From Streptococcus macacae NCTC 11558 (GTDB lineage Bacteria; Bacillota; Bacilli; Lactobacillales; Streptococcaceae): 64,000 bases of DNA. Under the pieces are notes generated by a model. The model made no database searches, was not told where the DNA came from, and was given only the letters and a program-made list of their open reading frames with translations. The translations under genes and the position numbers were made by a program. Location of the stretch: contig NZ_AEUW02000001.1 of NCBI RefSeq assembly GCF_000187995.2, positions 186,001 to 250,000 of the forward strand. The letters run 5' to 3'. Below, in pieces: positions 37,762-48,485 of this stretch (its first letter is position 1; each line of letters begins with the position of its first letter).

Positions 37762-40098
37762 ATGAAAGAAAAAATTATAACTTATTTAAAAGAGAAGGGA
37801 AAATCAAGTGTTGATGATTTAGCCAGCAGTTTAAATATGGCTGGCGCTAAAAAATTTCCTTCTCTGATCAAGGAGATTTCCAAGCTTGAAAGCAGGGGGC
37901 AGCTGCGTTTTGAGCAAGATGGAACGCTCTCGCTTAGAAAGAAAAAGGAAGAAAAAGAGCAGATTACTGTCACAGGTATTTTTCGCGCCAATAAAGCAGG
38001 TTTTGGCTTTGTCAGTGTTGATGAGGCAGAAGAAGATCTTTTCGTAGGACGCAGTGATACAGGCTATGCCGTGGATGGTGATACTGTTGAACTTGTTATA
38101 AAAAAAGTAGCTAACCGTCTAAAAGGAACAGCAGCAGAAGCACAAGTTGTTAAGATTGTAGAGCACAGTTTAAAAACAGTTGTCGGCCGTTTTGTTTTAG
38201 ATGATGAAAAGCCTCCTTATATTGGCTATATTAAGAGTAAAAATCAAAAAATCAGCCAGAAAATTTATATCAAAAAAGAGCCTATTGTTTTAGATGGGAC
38301 TGAAATGATAAAGGCGGTTATCGAAAAGTATCCAAGGCGCCATCATGATTATTTTGTAGCTAGTGTAGAAGATATTATCGGCCACCAGGATGATGATGGA
38401 ATAGATGTTTTAGAAGTACTGGAGTCTATGGATATTGCTTCTGCTTTTCCAGAAGACGTTATGGCAGAAGCTCAGCAAGTGCCAGATAAGCTTAGTGATA
38501 AAGATTTGATAGGCCGAGTGGACTTGCGTAAAGAGCTTACTTTTACGATTGATGGGGCAGATGCTAAAGATTTAGATGATGCGGTTCATATCAAATTGTT
38601 AGCAAATGGCAATTTTGAACTCGGTGTTCATATTGCTGATGTTTCCTACTATGTCAAAGAAGGCTCAGCCTTGGACCGTGAGGCTTTGGCTAGAGGAACC
38701 AGCGTTTATGTGACTGACCGTGTGGTTCCTATGCTGCCAGAACGCCTGTCCAATGGCATCTGCTCTCTCAATCCAAATCTTGAGCGTCTGACACAGTCTG
38801 CTATTATGGAGATTGACAAACAGGGCCGCGTGCTCCATTATCAAATAAGGCAGACAGTTATCAAGACAGCCTTTCGTATGACTTACAATGATGTTAATGC
38901 TATTATTGCAGGTGACAAGGAGCTGACAGAGAAATACAGCGAAATTGTACCATCTATTCATGAGATGGCGGTCTTGCACAAGATTTTAGAAAAGATGCGT
39001 GAAAAACGAGGAGCCCTTAACTTTGACACTTCAGAAGCCAAAATTTTGGTTAATGACAAGGGTTTTCCACTGGATATTGTGCTGCGTCAGCGTGGAATTG
39101 CTGAGCGGATGATTGAGTCTTTTATGCTGGCAGCTAATGAATGTGTGGCTGAGCACTTTGCAAAGAAAGCTCTTCCTTTTATTTATCGGATTCATGAAGA
39201 ACCTAAGGCTGAAAAGTTACAGCAATTTATGGACTATGCTAGTATTTTTGGCGTCTCTATCCAGGGGACGGCCCATAAAATCAGCCAAACAGCTCTGCAA
39301 GAGTTTATGAAAAAAATGGAAGGGCAGCCAGGGAGCGATGTCCTTTCTATGATGCTGCTGCGTTCTATGCAACAGGCGCGTTATTCTGAACACAATCACG
39401 GCCATTATGGTTTGGCAGCGCCGTACTATACGCATTTTACCAGCCCCATCCGCCGCTATCCCGATCTTTTGGTTCACCGCTTGGTGCGTGAATACGACAG
39501 GCCAACTGATGAAAAGGTAGACCATTTTGCTCAAATCATCCCTGAAATTGCCAATCAAGCCAGCAGTTTAGAACGCCGTGCTATTGATGCTGAGCGCACC
39601 GTTGAGGCCATGAAAAAAGCAGAATACATGGAAGAATATGTGGGACAAGAGTTTACAGGGGTCATCTCCAGTGTTGTCAAATTTGGCCTCTTTGTGGAGC
39701 TGCCCAATACCATCGAAGGCCTCATTCATGTGACGACCTTACCAGAATTTTATCAGTTCAATGAGCGCACTTTAAGTTTGCAGGGTGAAAAATCAGGTAA
39801 GGTTTTCCGTGTTGGTCAGTCCATCAAAGTAAGGGTAGTTAAGGCAGATAAGGAGACAGGAGATATTGACTTTGGCTATCTGCCAAGCGATTTTGATGTC
39901 ATTGAAAAGCTCACAAACGCTAAAAAAGATAAACCGCGGCACTCACGTCACAATAGCGGCAGCAAAGTAAAAACTAGTAAACGCAGCAAGCAGTCAGCTC
40001 TTTCACAAAAGAAGAAAAAGAAGCCTTTTTATAAGGAGGCAATGAAAAAAGGAGGTAAGCATGGCAAAGGGTCAAGGAAGCGTCGTCGCTCAAAATAA
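37762..40098 (+). CDS. rnr: ribonuclease R
   Basis: Processive 3'-5' exoribonuclease for structured RNA and tmRNA-linked decay. N-terminal winged helix (1-60), cold-shock domains (about 70-220), RNB catalytic domain with [17 protein letters not shown] (metal-binding aspartates near residues 270-280) and a C-terminal S1 domain ([20 protein letters not shown], about 630-710), then a Lys/Arg-rich tail. 778 residues. The tail overlaps the smpB start by 38 bases, coupling the two trans-translation partners. Confidence 0.96.
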   Translation: MKEKIITYLKEKGKSSVDDLASSLNMAGAKKFPSLIKEISKLESRGQLRFEQDGTLSLRKKKEEKEQITVTGIFRANKAGFGFVSVDEAEEDLFVGRSDTGYAVDGDTVELVIKKVANRLKGTAAEAQVVKIVEHSLKTVVGRFVLDDEKPPYIGYIKSKNQKISQKIYIKKEPIVLDGTEMIKAVIEKYPRRHHDYFVASVEDIIGHQDDDGIDVLEVLESMDIASAFPEDVMAEAQQVPDKLSDKDLIGRVDLRKELTFTIDGADAKDLDDAVHIKLLANGNFELGVHIADVSYYVKEGSALDREALARGTSVYVTDRVVPMLPERLSNGICSLNPNLERLTQSAIMEIDKQGRVLHYQIRQTVIKTAFRMTYNDVNAIIAGDKELTEKYSEIVPSIHEMAVLHKILEKMREKRGALNFDTSEAKILVNDKGFPLDIVLRQRGIAERMIESFMLAANECVAEHFAKKALPFIYRIHEEPKAEKLQQFMDYASIFGVSIQGTAHKISQTALQEFMKKMEGQPGSDVLSMMLLRSMQQARYSEHNHGHYGLAAPYYTHFTSPIRRYPDLLVHRLVREYDRPTDEKVDHFAQIIPEIANQASSLERRAIDAERTVEAMKKAEYMEEYVGQEFTGVISSVVKFGLFVELPNTIEGLIHVTTLPEFYQFNERTLSLQGEKSGKVFRVGQSIKVRVVKADKETGDIDFGYLPSDFDVIEKLTNAKKDKPRHSRHNSGSKVKTSKRSKQSALSQKKKKKPFYKEAMKKGGKHGKGSRKRRRSK

Positions 40099-40528
40099 AA
40101 AGGCTAGACATGATTACGAGATTTTAGAAACTTATGAAGCGGGCATTGTGCTGACAGGAACTGAGATAAAGAGTGTCAGAGCTGCTCGTATCCAGCTAAA
40201 AGATGGCTATGCTCAAATTAAGAACGGGGAAGCTTGGCTGATTAATGTTCATATTTCACCTTTTGAGCAAGGTAATATCTGGAATCAGGATCCTGATCGT
40301 ACCCGCAAGCTCCTTCTTAAAAAGAGGGAAATTGCAAAATTGGAGAATGCACTCAAAGGAACAGGAATGACCCTTGTTCCGCTTAGAGTCTATCTTAATA
40401 ATGGTTTTGCCAAGGTTCTTATCGGACTTGCCAAAGGGAAACATGATTATGACAAACGCGAAACGATCAAGCGCCGTGAGCAAGATCGAGACATTAAACG
40501 GCAAATAAAAGAGTTTAATAGGAGATAA
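40061..40528 (+). CDS. smpB: SsrA-binding protein SmpB
   Basis: Brings tmRNA to stalled ribosomes. A 155-residue beta barrel: [39 protein letters not shown] and the C-terminal tail [27 protein letters not shown] precedes ATG 40061 within the rnr 3' end. Followed by a terminator. Confidence 0.97.
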   Translation: MAKGQGSVVAQNKKARHDYEILETYEAGIVLTGTEIKSVRAARIQLKDGYAQIKNGEAWLINVHISPFEQGNIWNQDPDRTRKLLLKKREIAKLENALKGTGMTLVPLRVYLNNGFAKVLIGLAKGKHDYDKRETIKRREQDRDIKRQIKEFNRR

Positions 40529-40532
40529 ATAG

Positions 40533-40563
40533 AAAAAAGCTGGGCAGATGTCCAGCTTTTTAT
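40533..40563. terminator. terminator between smpB and gloA
   Basis: AAAAAGCTGG and CCAGCTTTTT hairpin between convergent genes. Confidence 0.85.
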
Positions 40564-40575
40564 GGTGTTATGATT

Positions 40576-40968
40576 TTATTTTTCCTGAAATTGGCTGAGA
40601 CGGATGACTTCGATCTTATAGCCATCAGGATCTGTGATGAAGTAGTACATTTTTGGCTTGCCTGGCAGACCTGATAGGTCAGTCACAGTATAGCCAGATT
40701 CCTTATGGGCTTGGTGAGTGGCTTCTAGGTCCTCAACGCCTACAGCGATATGTCCGTAACCATTGCCGAGGTCGTAAGCTTTATGATCATAATTGTAGGT
40801 TAATTCCAGCTCATAGTCAGGATCATCTTCTAATTGCAGATAAATCAGAGTAAATTTATAGTCGGGAAAGTCATTGCGGCGAACTTCTTTAAAGCCGAGC
40901 GCTTCTTGATAGAATTTAAGTGAGGCATCTAAGTCTTTCACACGGATACAGGTATGTAAAAATTTCAT
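40576..40968 (-). CDS. gloA: lactoylglutathione lyase (glyoxalase I family)
   Basis: A 130-residue VOC-fold enzyme detoxifying methylglyoxal. FLHTCIRVKDLDASLKFYQE supplies the first metal His, LELTYNYDHKAYDLGNGYGHIAVGV the Glu/His, and FITDPDGYKIEVI the last Glu. Length fits GloA. AAGGAAA precedes ATG 40968. It is followed on the minus strand direction from the nitroreductase gene, so both are likely one unit (33-base gap). Confidence 0.92.
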   Translation of the reverse strand: MKFLHTCIRVKDLDASLKFYQEALGFKEVRRNDFPDYKFTLIYLQLEDDPDYELELTYNYDHKAYDLGNGYGHIAVGVEDLEATHQAHKESGYTVTDLSGLPGKPKMYYFITDPDGYKIEVIRLSQFQEK

Positions 40969-41001
40969 TGGAATTTCCTTTCTTTTGAAAATAAGAGAGT
41001 T

Positions 41002-41667
41002 TTAATAGCGCCAAGTGACAACATCTGGACGGGGTTTGCGGCTGCGTGGATGTTTGGGGTTGTGCAAACGATAGCCAAAGGAGATCATACTGGCAATCCC
41101 TTCTGTTTCAGGATCAATAACATTAAATTCGGCTAAAATCTGGTTAACCTTATCGTAATGAAATCCTTCAATTGGGCAGGAGTCAATGCCAATCAAACTA
41201 GCAGCAGTGATCATATTAGCCATGGCAATGTAGGTTTGCTTAGCTGCCCAATCAAAGAGCTCGCGGCCGCTCTTTAATTTCAAATGTTCTTTCTGGAAAA
41301 GTTGGTAGAGTTCTAAACGATTGTCCAAGTCTTTCTTATCTGTTAGTCCTCGGCGGATCAAGCTCTGGCGAACATTTTCAGAATCATAGCCAACATCTTT
41401 TTTAGCAATGACAAGAACAAAATGGCTAGCTGTTTCCAACTGATTTTGGGCACCCCAAGAAACTGCTTTTAGTTCCTTTTTGATTATTTCATTTTCTAAA
41501 ACGATAAAACGCCAAGGCTCAAGTCCGATAGAAGAAGGACTGAGCCAGGCACAGTCAAGGATGAAGTCCATGTCTTCTTTTGGGATCTTTTGATCACTAT
41601 AAACACGGATTGCAGCACGGTTATCAAAAGCCTGACGGACTTGCTTTTTAATATCTTCTTTAGTCAT
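41002..41667 (-). CDS. NAD(P)H-dependent nitroreductase (NfsB-like flavoprotein)
   Basis: A 221-residue FMN enzyme of the nitroreductase fold. FDNRAAIRVYSDQKIPKEDM holds the Arg/Ser phosphate contacts of FMN, LSPSSIGLEPWRFIVLE matches the SP-S-x-x-x-QPW segment, and IDSCPIEGFHYDKVNQIL is typical. Physiological substrate unknown; quinones, nitroaromatics or peroxide-linked reduction are family activities. AAGGAG precedes ATG 41667. Upstream of gloA in one transcription unit. Confidence 0.88.
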   Translation of the reverse strand: MTKEDIKKQVRQAFDNRAAIRVYSDQKIPKEDMDFILDCAWLSPSSIGLEPWRFIVLENEIIKKELKAVSWGAQNQLETASHFVLVIAKKDVGYDSENVRQSLIRRGLTDKKDLDNRLELYQLFQKEHLKLKSGRELFDWAAKQTYIAMANMITAASLIGIDSCPIEGFHYDKVNQILAEFNVIDPETEGIASMISFGYRLHNPKHPRSRKPRPDVVTWRY

Positions 41668-41894
41668 AGTGAAATGCTCCTTATTTTGATAAACTTATCA
41701 TATCATAATTTTCAGTAAAGATGAAAATTTCCCTAGTCTTTAAGAAAATGTTAACGTGAAGCCAAAATCCTTTCTGAGACTTTCCTTGGCTGATACGGAT
41801 TCCATACCTAAGATTTAAGTCTAAGGTCTCAAATCTATATGGGCAGAATTTCAAAACCTATTTGTATCGAAAAAACATTTTTGTTTTCAATCTG

Positions 41895-41955
41895 AAATTT
41901 CCTTATTCCTTAAGGAAATTTTTTCTATTTTAATTTTGAAATCGTTTGCTAAAAT
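41895..41955 (+). promoter_or_regulatory. bgl promoter with cre and a palindromic operator
   Basis: AAATTTCCTT (41895-41904) and AAGGAAATTT (41912-41921) are perfect inverted arms, a candidate CelR site. TGAAATCGTTTGCT (41937-41950) is a 12-of-14 cre match that overlaps the extended -10 TGCTAAAAT (box 41950-41955). Both sites predict induction by beta-glucosides and repression by glucose. Confidence 0.55.
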
Positions 41956-41979
41956 AGAAGTAGAAAACTAAGGAGGTAG

Positions 41980-43416
<1,437 letters not shown>

Positions 43417-43478
43417 GATAGGTGATTAAATGACTGCTTTGCTGTAATCGAAAAAAGTATTTATCCTAGATAATAGTA

Positions 43479-43506
43479 AGTACTCCAAATCCTTGGAGTA
43501 CTTTTT
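43479..43506 (+). terminator. terminator after bgl
   Basis: AAGTACTCCAA and TTGGAGTACTT arms, then T. Confidence 0.85.
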
Positions 43507-43538
43507 GCTATGGCTATTGGCTGTTTCAATCTATATTT

Positions 43539-43606
43539 TTCCGTATCAATACGGCAAGATAGGAAATTGTCTTTGAAAGCGAATACAGTTATACTTAAAC
43601 TATAAA
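43539..43606 (+). promoter_or_regulatory. celB promoter region with cre and palindrome
   Basis: CCGTATCAATACGG at about 43540-43553 is a 6-6 inverted repeat. TGAAAGCGAATACA (43574-43587) matches the cre consensus at all but one defined base. A -10-like TATAAA is at 43601-43606. CelR and CcpA control is inferred. Confidence 0.5.
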
Positions 43607-43626
43607 AATATTAGGAGGAAATAAAT

Positions 43627-43941
43627 ATGCCTAAAGCTTTAATTATTTGTGCAGGAGGAATGTCTTCATCGCTTATTGCTAAAAAAACGGCTGCTTTATT
43701 AAATGATCAAGGATTTGAAATTGAAATGAATGCTGTGGGTGTGCCAGAAGGAGGGAAAAAAATTGCTAATGCAGAATATGATCTCTATTTGATTAGTCCA
43801 CAAACAAAAATGCATTACAAACAATTTGAAGATGCTGCTCAAAAGGTCGGCAAACCAATTGTGCAAATTCCGCCGCAAGCCTATGTTCCAATTCCCATGG
43901 GAATTGAAAAGATGGCTAAATTAGTTAAAGAGAATCTTTAA
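43627..43941 (+). CDS. celB: PTS cellobiose-type EIIB
   Basis: A 104-residue lactose/cellobiose-family IIB protein. The phosphocysteine is Cys8 in ALIICAGGMSSSLIAKK, with the phosphate loop immediately after. It passes phosphate from EIIA (45969 gene) to the sugar entering through EIIC (46831 gene). TAGGAGG precedes ATG 43627. First gene of the cel operon; name follows the S. mutans order celB-celR-celC-celX-celD as remembered. Confidence 0.9.
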   Translation: MPKALIICAGGMSSSLIAKKTAALLNDQGFEIEMNAVGVPEGGKKIANAEYDLYLISPQTKMHYKQFEDAAQKVGKPIVQIPPQAYVPIPMGIEKMAKLVKENL

Positions 43942-43978
43942 AAGAAAGTACAGTTATTCTAAGAATAAAGGAGAGATA

Positions 43979-45961
43979 ATGATGCTAAGCCAAAAGGAAA
44001 AATTAATTGTCCATTATTTATCTCAGCATCGAGACAGGTTTGTGACGAGTAAAGAATTGGCTAAGCATTTGTCCTGTTCGGATCGAACCGTTCGAGCTTA
44101 TATCAAGTCCTTTATGGCTTATTCCTCAAAAGAAACAGGAGTGGAGCTGGTTGCTAAGCAAGGATATGGCTATCGTCTTCAGCTCATTGATGAACAGATA
44201 TATTTCCGGTTTATATCTGAAAATAATTTAGATCAGATCAAGGAAACGATTGATATTAATGATAGGCACAACTATATTTTAAATCAACTTATTTTTGAAC
44301 AAAATAAGGTTTTCTTTGATGATTTGATGGATCAGCTTTATGTTAGTCGCTCAACACTTTCTTCTGATTTTAAGAAAATCCGAAAAGAGCTCTTACAATA
44401 TGATTTGACTGTTGAGAGCAGGGCTAATAAAGGCGTCTTTGTTAAGGGAAGTGAACACGATAAAAGACGCTTTATTATGGACTATTTTTTCAGCGGCCAT
44501 TTTCTTAAAAATCTCCATCAGTATGTAGGAGATGACTTTTTTAAACTTCCGATTAGTTTTGAAGAGCTGACGATCATCGTTCTTGATGAATGCCGCAGCG
44601 AGCAGTTACAATTGTCTGATTTTATGATTCAAAATCTGATCGTTCACATTGCCTTAGCTATTAAGCGTATTAAAGACGGTTTTGAACTTTCGCCAATAGC
44701 TATTGATTATCAAAAATTTCAAAAAGAAATTAGAGTCTCAAAACGTATTTTGAACAGGATTCAAAAGCGTATGAATATCGTTTTCCCACAGGAGGAAGGC
44801 CAATACATTGCCTTGCATTTGATTACAAATAGTATTGATAGTCAAAAAGAAGAAAACAAAAATACAGAAACACCTATCCGATATGATTTAATGAAGGCTC
44901 TTAGGCAAATAGATGAATATTATCATTATCATTTTGCAGATGACTTCATTTTGATTGAAGGTTTACTGGTACATCTGGAAGTCTTAGAAAAGCGTCTGAA
45001 AATGAACGTTCATCTTAATAACCCTCTTTTAGAAGAAATAAAAGAACAATACAGTGACATCTTTCATTTGACTAAAGACTTACTGGCAAAATTAGAAGGC
45101 TTTTCCCAAATGACTCTATCAGATGACGAAATTGCTTACATGACGCTGCACTTGATGGCTGCTTTGGAGAGGTATAAGGAAAAAAATAAGCTAAATGTTT
45201 TGGTGATCTGTGCTACTGGCTATGGCAGTGCTCAAATGTTAAAAGAACGGATTGAAAATGAATTGAGTCCTTATCTCAATATTGTTGATTTAATTGGTTA
45301 TTATGATATTAATGATGATAAATTACAGGGTATTGACCTTATTATCTCTTCCATTGATTTGTCACATTTAGTCTTTACAATCCCTGTTTTGACAGTTAGC
45401 GTCTTTTTAAAAGATGACGAGGTTGCTCAAATCAAAGAAAAAATAAGGACACTTCATCCGTCGCTGCAAAAAAAGGTTCGGTCTAATAGCGATTTAACAT
45501 TGGAACAGGTTTTTGATCATTATTTTTCAGAAAAGTACTTTCAAATTTTTGACCAGATCAGCAAAGAGGAGCTTTTGGAGAAGATGGCAGCTTGTCTTAA
45601 TGACAGAGGAAAGGCTGATTATACTAGTTCTATGCTTGATTTAATACGTCAAAGAGAAGAAATGAGCACTGTTCTTTTTAATGACTTCATTGCTGTACCT
45701 CATCCGCTTAAGGCAATTGATAAGATGCATAAGATTGGTATAGCCATTATGAAGAAAGGCTTGTATTGGGAAGATAAATTTAAGTCGATTCGGTTAGTCT
45801 TTTTGGTGTCACCATCAATTTGTGAGAATGAAGGCTTGCCTTTAATCATCAAAAGGATTGTTGACTTAACAGACCAAAAAGAGCTGCAGGAGCAATTAAT
45901 CAAAAGTAACTCTTTTGCAGAGTTTAAGCGAATTTTTCTATCAGGACAGAAGAAAGGATAG
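43979..45961 (+). CDS. celR: PRD-containing transcriptional activator of the cellobiose operon
   Basis: A 660-residue LicR/ManR-type regulator. N-terminal HTH domains (about 5-75, including SKELAKHLSCSDRTVRAYI, and a second at about 95-160), two PTS regulation domains (about 170-280 and 295-400; histidines in VHIALAIKRI and YMTLHLMAALERY), an EIIB-like domain (LVICATGYGSAQMLKERI near 410) and a C-terminal EIIA-like domain (DFIAVPHPLKA). Phosphorylation of the PRDs by HPr and the cellobiose EIIs would set activity. GGAGAG precedes ATG 43979 and ATG 43982. Located inside the operon it controls. Confidence 0.9.
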   Translation: MMLSQKEKLIVHYLSQHRDRFVTSKELAKHLSCSDRTVRAYIKSFMAYSSKETGVELVAKQGYGYRLQLIDEQIYFRFISENNLDQIKETIDINDRHNYILNQLIFEQNKVFFDDLMDQLYVSRSTLSSDFKKIRKELLQYDLTVESRANKGVFVKGSEHDKRRFIMDYFFSGHFLKNLHQYVGDDFFKLPISFEELTIIVLDECRSEQLQLSDFMIQNLIVHIALAIKRIKDGFELSPIAIDYQKFQKEIRVSKRILNRIQKRMNIVFPQEEGQYIALHLITNSIDSQKEENKNTETPIRYDLMKALRQIDEYYHYHFADDFILIEGLLVHLEVLEKRLKMNVHLNNPLLEEIKEQYSDIFHLTKDLLAKLEGFSQMTLSDDEIAYMTLHLMAALERYKEKNKLNVLVICATGYGSAQMLKERIENELSPYLNIVDLIGYYDINDDKLQGIDLIISSIDLSHLVFTIPVLTVSVFLKDDEVAQIKEKIRTLHPSLQKKVRSNSDLTLEQVFDHYFSEKYFQIFDQISKEELLEKMAACLNDRGKADYTSSMLDLIRQREEMSTVLFNDFIAVPHPLKAIDKMHKIGIAIMKKGLYWEDKFKSIRLVFLVSPSICENEGLPLIIKRIVDLTDQKELQEQLIKSNSFAEFKRIFLSGQKKG

Positions 45962-45968
45962 CGGTTTT

Positions 45969-46301
45969 ATGAAAAAAGAGGATTTGCAGCTAGCAGCATT
46001 TGAAATTATTTTAAACTCTGGCAATGCAAGGACGCTTGTTCACGAAGCTTTTAATGCTATGCGTGACAAAAACAATCAGTTAGCTAAACAAAAGCTGCAG
46101 GAAGCAAATGATGAACTGCTTAAAGCTCATCAGGCACAAACAGATCTGTTACAAGAATATGCTAATGGGACAGAGATTGAAATGGAGATTATCATGGTTC
46201 ATGCCCAAGATCATTTGATGACGACAATGACACTGCGCGAAGTCGCTATTGAGATGCTGACCTTATATCAAAAAGTTAATGAGAAGGGAATATCGTCATG
46301 A
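45969..46301 (+). CDS. celC: PTS cellobiose-type EIIA
   Basis: A 110-residue helical lactose-family IIA. The phosphorylated His is His78 in MVHAQDHLM, and the N-terminal segment FEIILNSGNARTLVHEAF is characteristic. The open frame runs back into celR to 45915, but GAAAGGA before ATG 45969 and family length fix the start. It overlaps the next gene by 4 bases. Confidence 0.92.
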   Translation: MKKEDLQLAAFEIILNSGNARTLVHEAFNAMRDKNNQLAKQKLQEANDELLKAHQAQTDLLQEYANGTEIEMEIIMVHAQDHLMTTMTLREVAIEMLTLYQKVNEKGISS

Positions 46302-46816
46302 TGCAGCAAGGATATAAAAAATCAACAAAAGCAGCCCATCAAGAATGGAAACAAGAATTAAGTTTGAAAAACAGTTTATTTTCTCGCTATCTGCTTTTTA
46401 GATACAGTTTAGCTTTGTTTTTCTTTACTAATCTTTACTGGCTGCTTCCTTTTATTTATAAGCCAAGCATTTACTTTATTTTGCCAGTGAGTATGTTAGT
46501 TTTAATTGTGTTAGCCTGTGCTGAGCAATTTCAGCTTTATGGTGCTAAAGACGTTTGCCTTGAAAGAACAAAACGTGCTCTGCAAGCTCAAATCTTTGTG
46601 GTGCTTTTAGTGCTAGTCATCAGTGTTTTTCCAAAGCAATTGCCTCTGCTTGTTCCTTTCTTTTCGAATCAGCTGTCGGCACATTTATTTTTGGTATTGC
46701 TGCAATTTATCGGTTTATCTATCTCTTGCTATAATCTCAAACGTATTGGGGAAATTAAAAGGAATGCAGATAAATTTTACGACCGTTTTCATAAACATAT
46801 TGCAAAATATAGTTAA
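46298..46816 (+). CDS. membrane protein of the cel operon, function unknown
   Basis: A 172-residue protein with a basic N-terminus (KKSTKAAHQEWKQELSLKNS) and about four membrane helices (about residues 32-52, 58-78, 98-118 and 124-145). I do not recognise a family; a gene of this size is present between celC and celD in S. mutans as I recall it, without PTS motifs. Start overlaps celC (ATGATG). A role in sugar uptake is inferred from position only. Confidence 0.75.
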   Translation: MMQQGYKKSTKAAHQEWKQELSLKNSLFSRYLLFRYSLALFFFTNLYWLLPFIYKPSIYFILPVSMLVLIVLACAEQFQLYGAKDVCLERTKRALQAQIFVVLLVLVISVFPKQLPLLVPFFSNQLSAHLFLVLLQFIGLSISCYNLKRIGEIKRNADKFYDRFHKHIAKYS

Positions 46817-46830
46817 GGGAGGGCAGTTTT

Positions 46831-48195
46831 ATGGATGAACAAAAAGGAGTATTTGCTTTCTTAGATAAATATTTAATGGGTCCGATGAGTGTTATTGCAC
46901 AATATAGAATTGTGCGTGCTATTATGGCAGCAGGAGTCGCCTCAGTTCCTTTCACAATTGTCGGTTCAATGTTTTTGGTGTTTAATGTTTTACCAGATTC
47001 ATTTAGTTTTTGGCCAATTATAAGAGATATTTATGAGGCTTCCTTTTATAAATTTTCCAATCTTTATATGTTGGCTTATTATGTGACCATGGGTTCTTTA
47101 TCTCTTTATTTTGTATTAACAATGGGATATGAATTAACCAAGATTTATGCGGATGAAGAAGATCTGAATCTTAATCCTTTAAATGGTGCCATGCTTTCAC
47201 TATTTGCCTTTCTGATGACGGTACCGCAGCTTATCTTTAAAGGCGGCTCTATGGAGGTCGTTAGTCATTTAAAGAAGGGGAATCTTGTATTAGATGGTTG
47301 GGCTATTGCAGATGGTGCTATTACGCGTTTTGGAACAGCAGGAATTTTTACTGCTATTATTATGGCAATTTTGACCGTTATGCTGTATCGTCTATGTGTT
47401 AAGCGCAACTGGGTTATTAAAATGCCAGAGGCTGTCCCAGAAGGTGTTGCTCGTGGTTTTACCGCCTTAATACCAGGTTTTGTGATTGCCTTTGTTGTTT
47501 TATTCATCAACGGTGTCTTTGTCGTATTAGGAACAGATATTTTTCAAGTTATTGCAGCACCATTTGGCTTTGTCAGAAACTTAACAGACACTTGGTTAGG
47601 CATTATGATCATTTATCTCTTAACACAAGCATTGTGGAGTGTTGGTATCCATGGGGCCAATACTATCTTTGCCCCTTTTGTTAACCCGATTGCTCTGGCC
47701 AATATGGCAGCCAATGCTAAAGGAGCTCATTATATTGTGGCTGGTGAGTGGTCTAATATGTTTGTTATTGCTGGTGGCTCTGGTGCTACACTGGGACTTT
47801 GTATCTGGTTAGCAACCCGTGCTAAATCAGAACAGCTAAGTGCTATCGGCAAAGCTTCCGTTGTTCCTGCTATTTTCAATATTAATGAACCTCTTATTTT
47901 TGGAATTCCTATTATTTATAATCCTTCCCTCATTATTCCCTTTATTCTAGCACCTATGACATCAGCAACCCTTTATTACCTTGCTATGAAGTTAGAGTTG
48001 ATTAAGGCCGTTTTTGCTCAGGTTGCTTGGCCAACACCTGTTGGTATCGGAGCCTTTACAGGAACAGGAGATTGGAGAGCGATTATTTTAGCTTTCATTT
48101 GCGTTTTAGCTGCCTTTCTTGTTTATTATCCTTTTATAAGAAATTACGATAGAAGGTTGTTAAAAGAAGAACAAGAAGCTCTAGCAGCTGATTAG
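46831..48195 (+). CDS. celD: PTS cellobiose-type EIIC permease
   Basis: A 454-residue lactose/cellobiose-family IIC with about ten membrane segments. The conserved pieces WSVGIHGANTIFAPFVNPI and the substrate-site region FNINEPLIFGIPIIYNP (about residues 348-365) are clear. It moves cellobiose-type disaccharides with phosphorylation by CelB. GGGAGG precedes ATG 46831. Last gene of the operon, followed by a strong terminator. Confidence 0.95.
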   Translation: MDEQKGVFAFLDKYLMGPMSVIAQYRIVRAIMAAGVASVPFTIVGSMFLVFNVLPDSFSFWPIIRDIYEASFYKFSNLYMLAYYVTMGSLSLYFVLTMGYELTKIYADEEDLNLNPLNGAMLSLFAFLMTVPQLIFKGGSMEVVSHLKKGNLVLDGWAIADGAITRFGTAGIFTAIIMAILTVMLYRLCVKRNWVIKMPEAVPEGVARGFTALIPGFVIAFVVLFINGVFVVLGTDIFQVIAAPFGFVRNLTDTWLGIMIIYLLTQALWSVGIHGANTIFAPFVNPIALANMAANAKGAHYIVAGEWSNMFVIAGGSGATLGLCIWLATRAKSEQLSAIGKASVVPAIFNINEPLIFGIPIIYNPSLIIPFILAPMTSATLYYLAMKLELIKAVFAQVAWPTPVGIGAFTGTGDWRAIILAFICVLAAFLVYYPFIRNYDRRLLKEEQEALAAD

Positions 48196-48240
48196 ATTAA
48201 AGGATTGTTCTCTTAATCCATAATGAACTAGTCTTTCTAA

Positions 48241-48309
48241 GGAATATTAAAAGCATCTCGCAAATTGGATAGAAAATCCAGGTGTGGGATGCTTTTAATA
48301 TTCCTTTTT
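48241..48309 (+). terminator. terminator after celD
   Basis: Perfect 17-base arms GGAATATTAAAAGCATC (48241-48257) and GATGCTTTTAATATTCC (48288-48304), then T. Confidence 0.92.
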
Positions 48310-48485
48310 GGTTTTGCTTTCGTTAGGAAAAAGAAAAAGTTAACGAGAGTGCTATGGCTAAAGGCCTTTTTATTTTGCACTCGTTTGTTTAATAAATGAA
48401 AAAGCTGCACTTCTAAGTAAGATGACGGACTTTGCTTTTTTTGTTATAATCTAGGGATTGGATGTATACCATTTGGAGGAAATAC

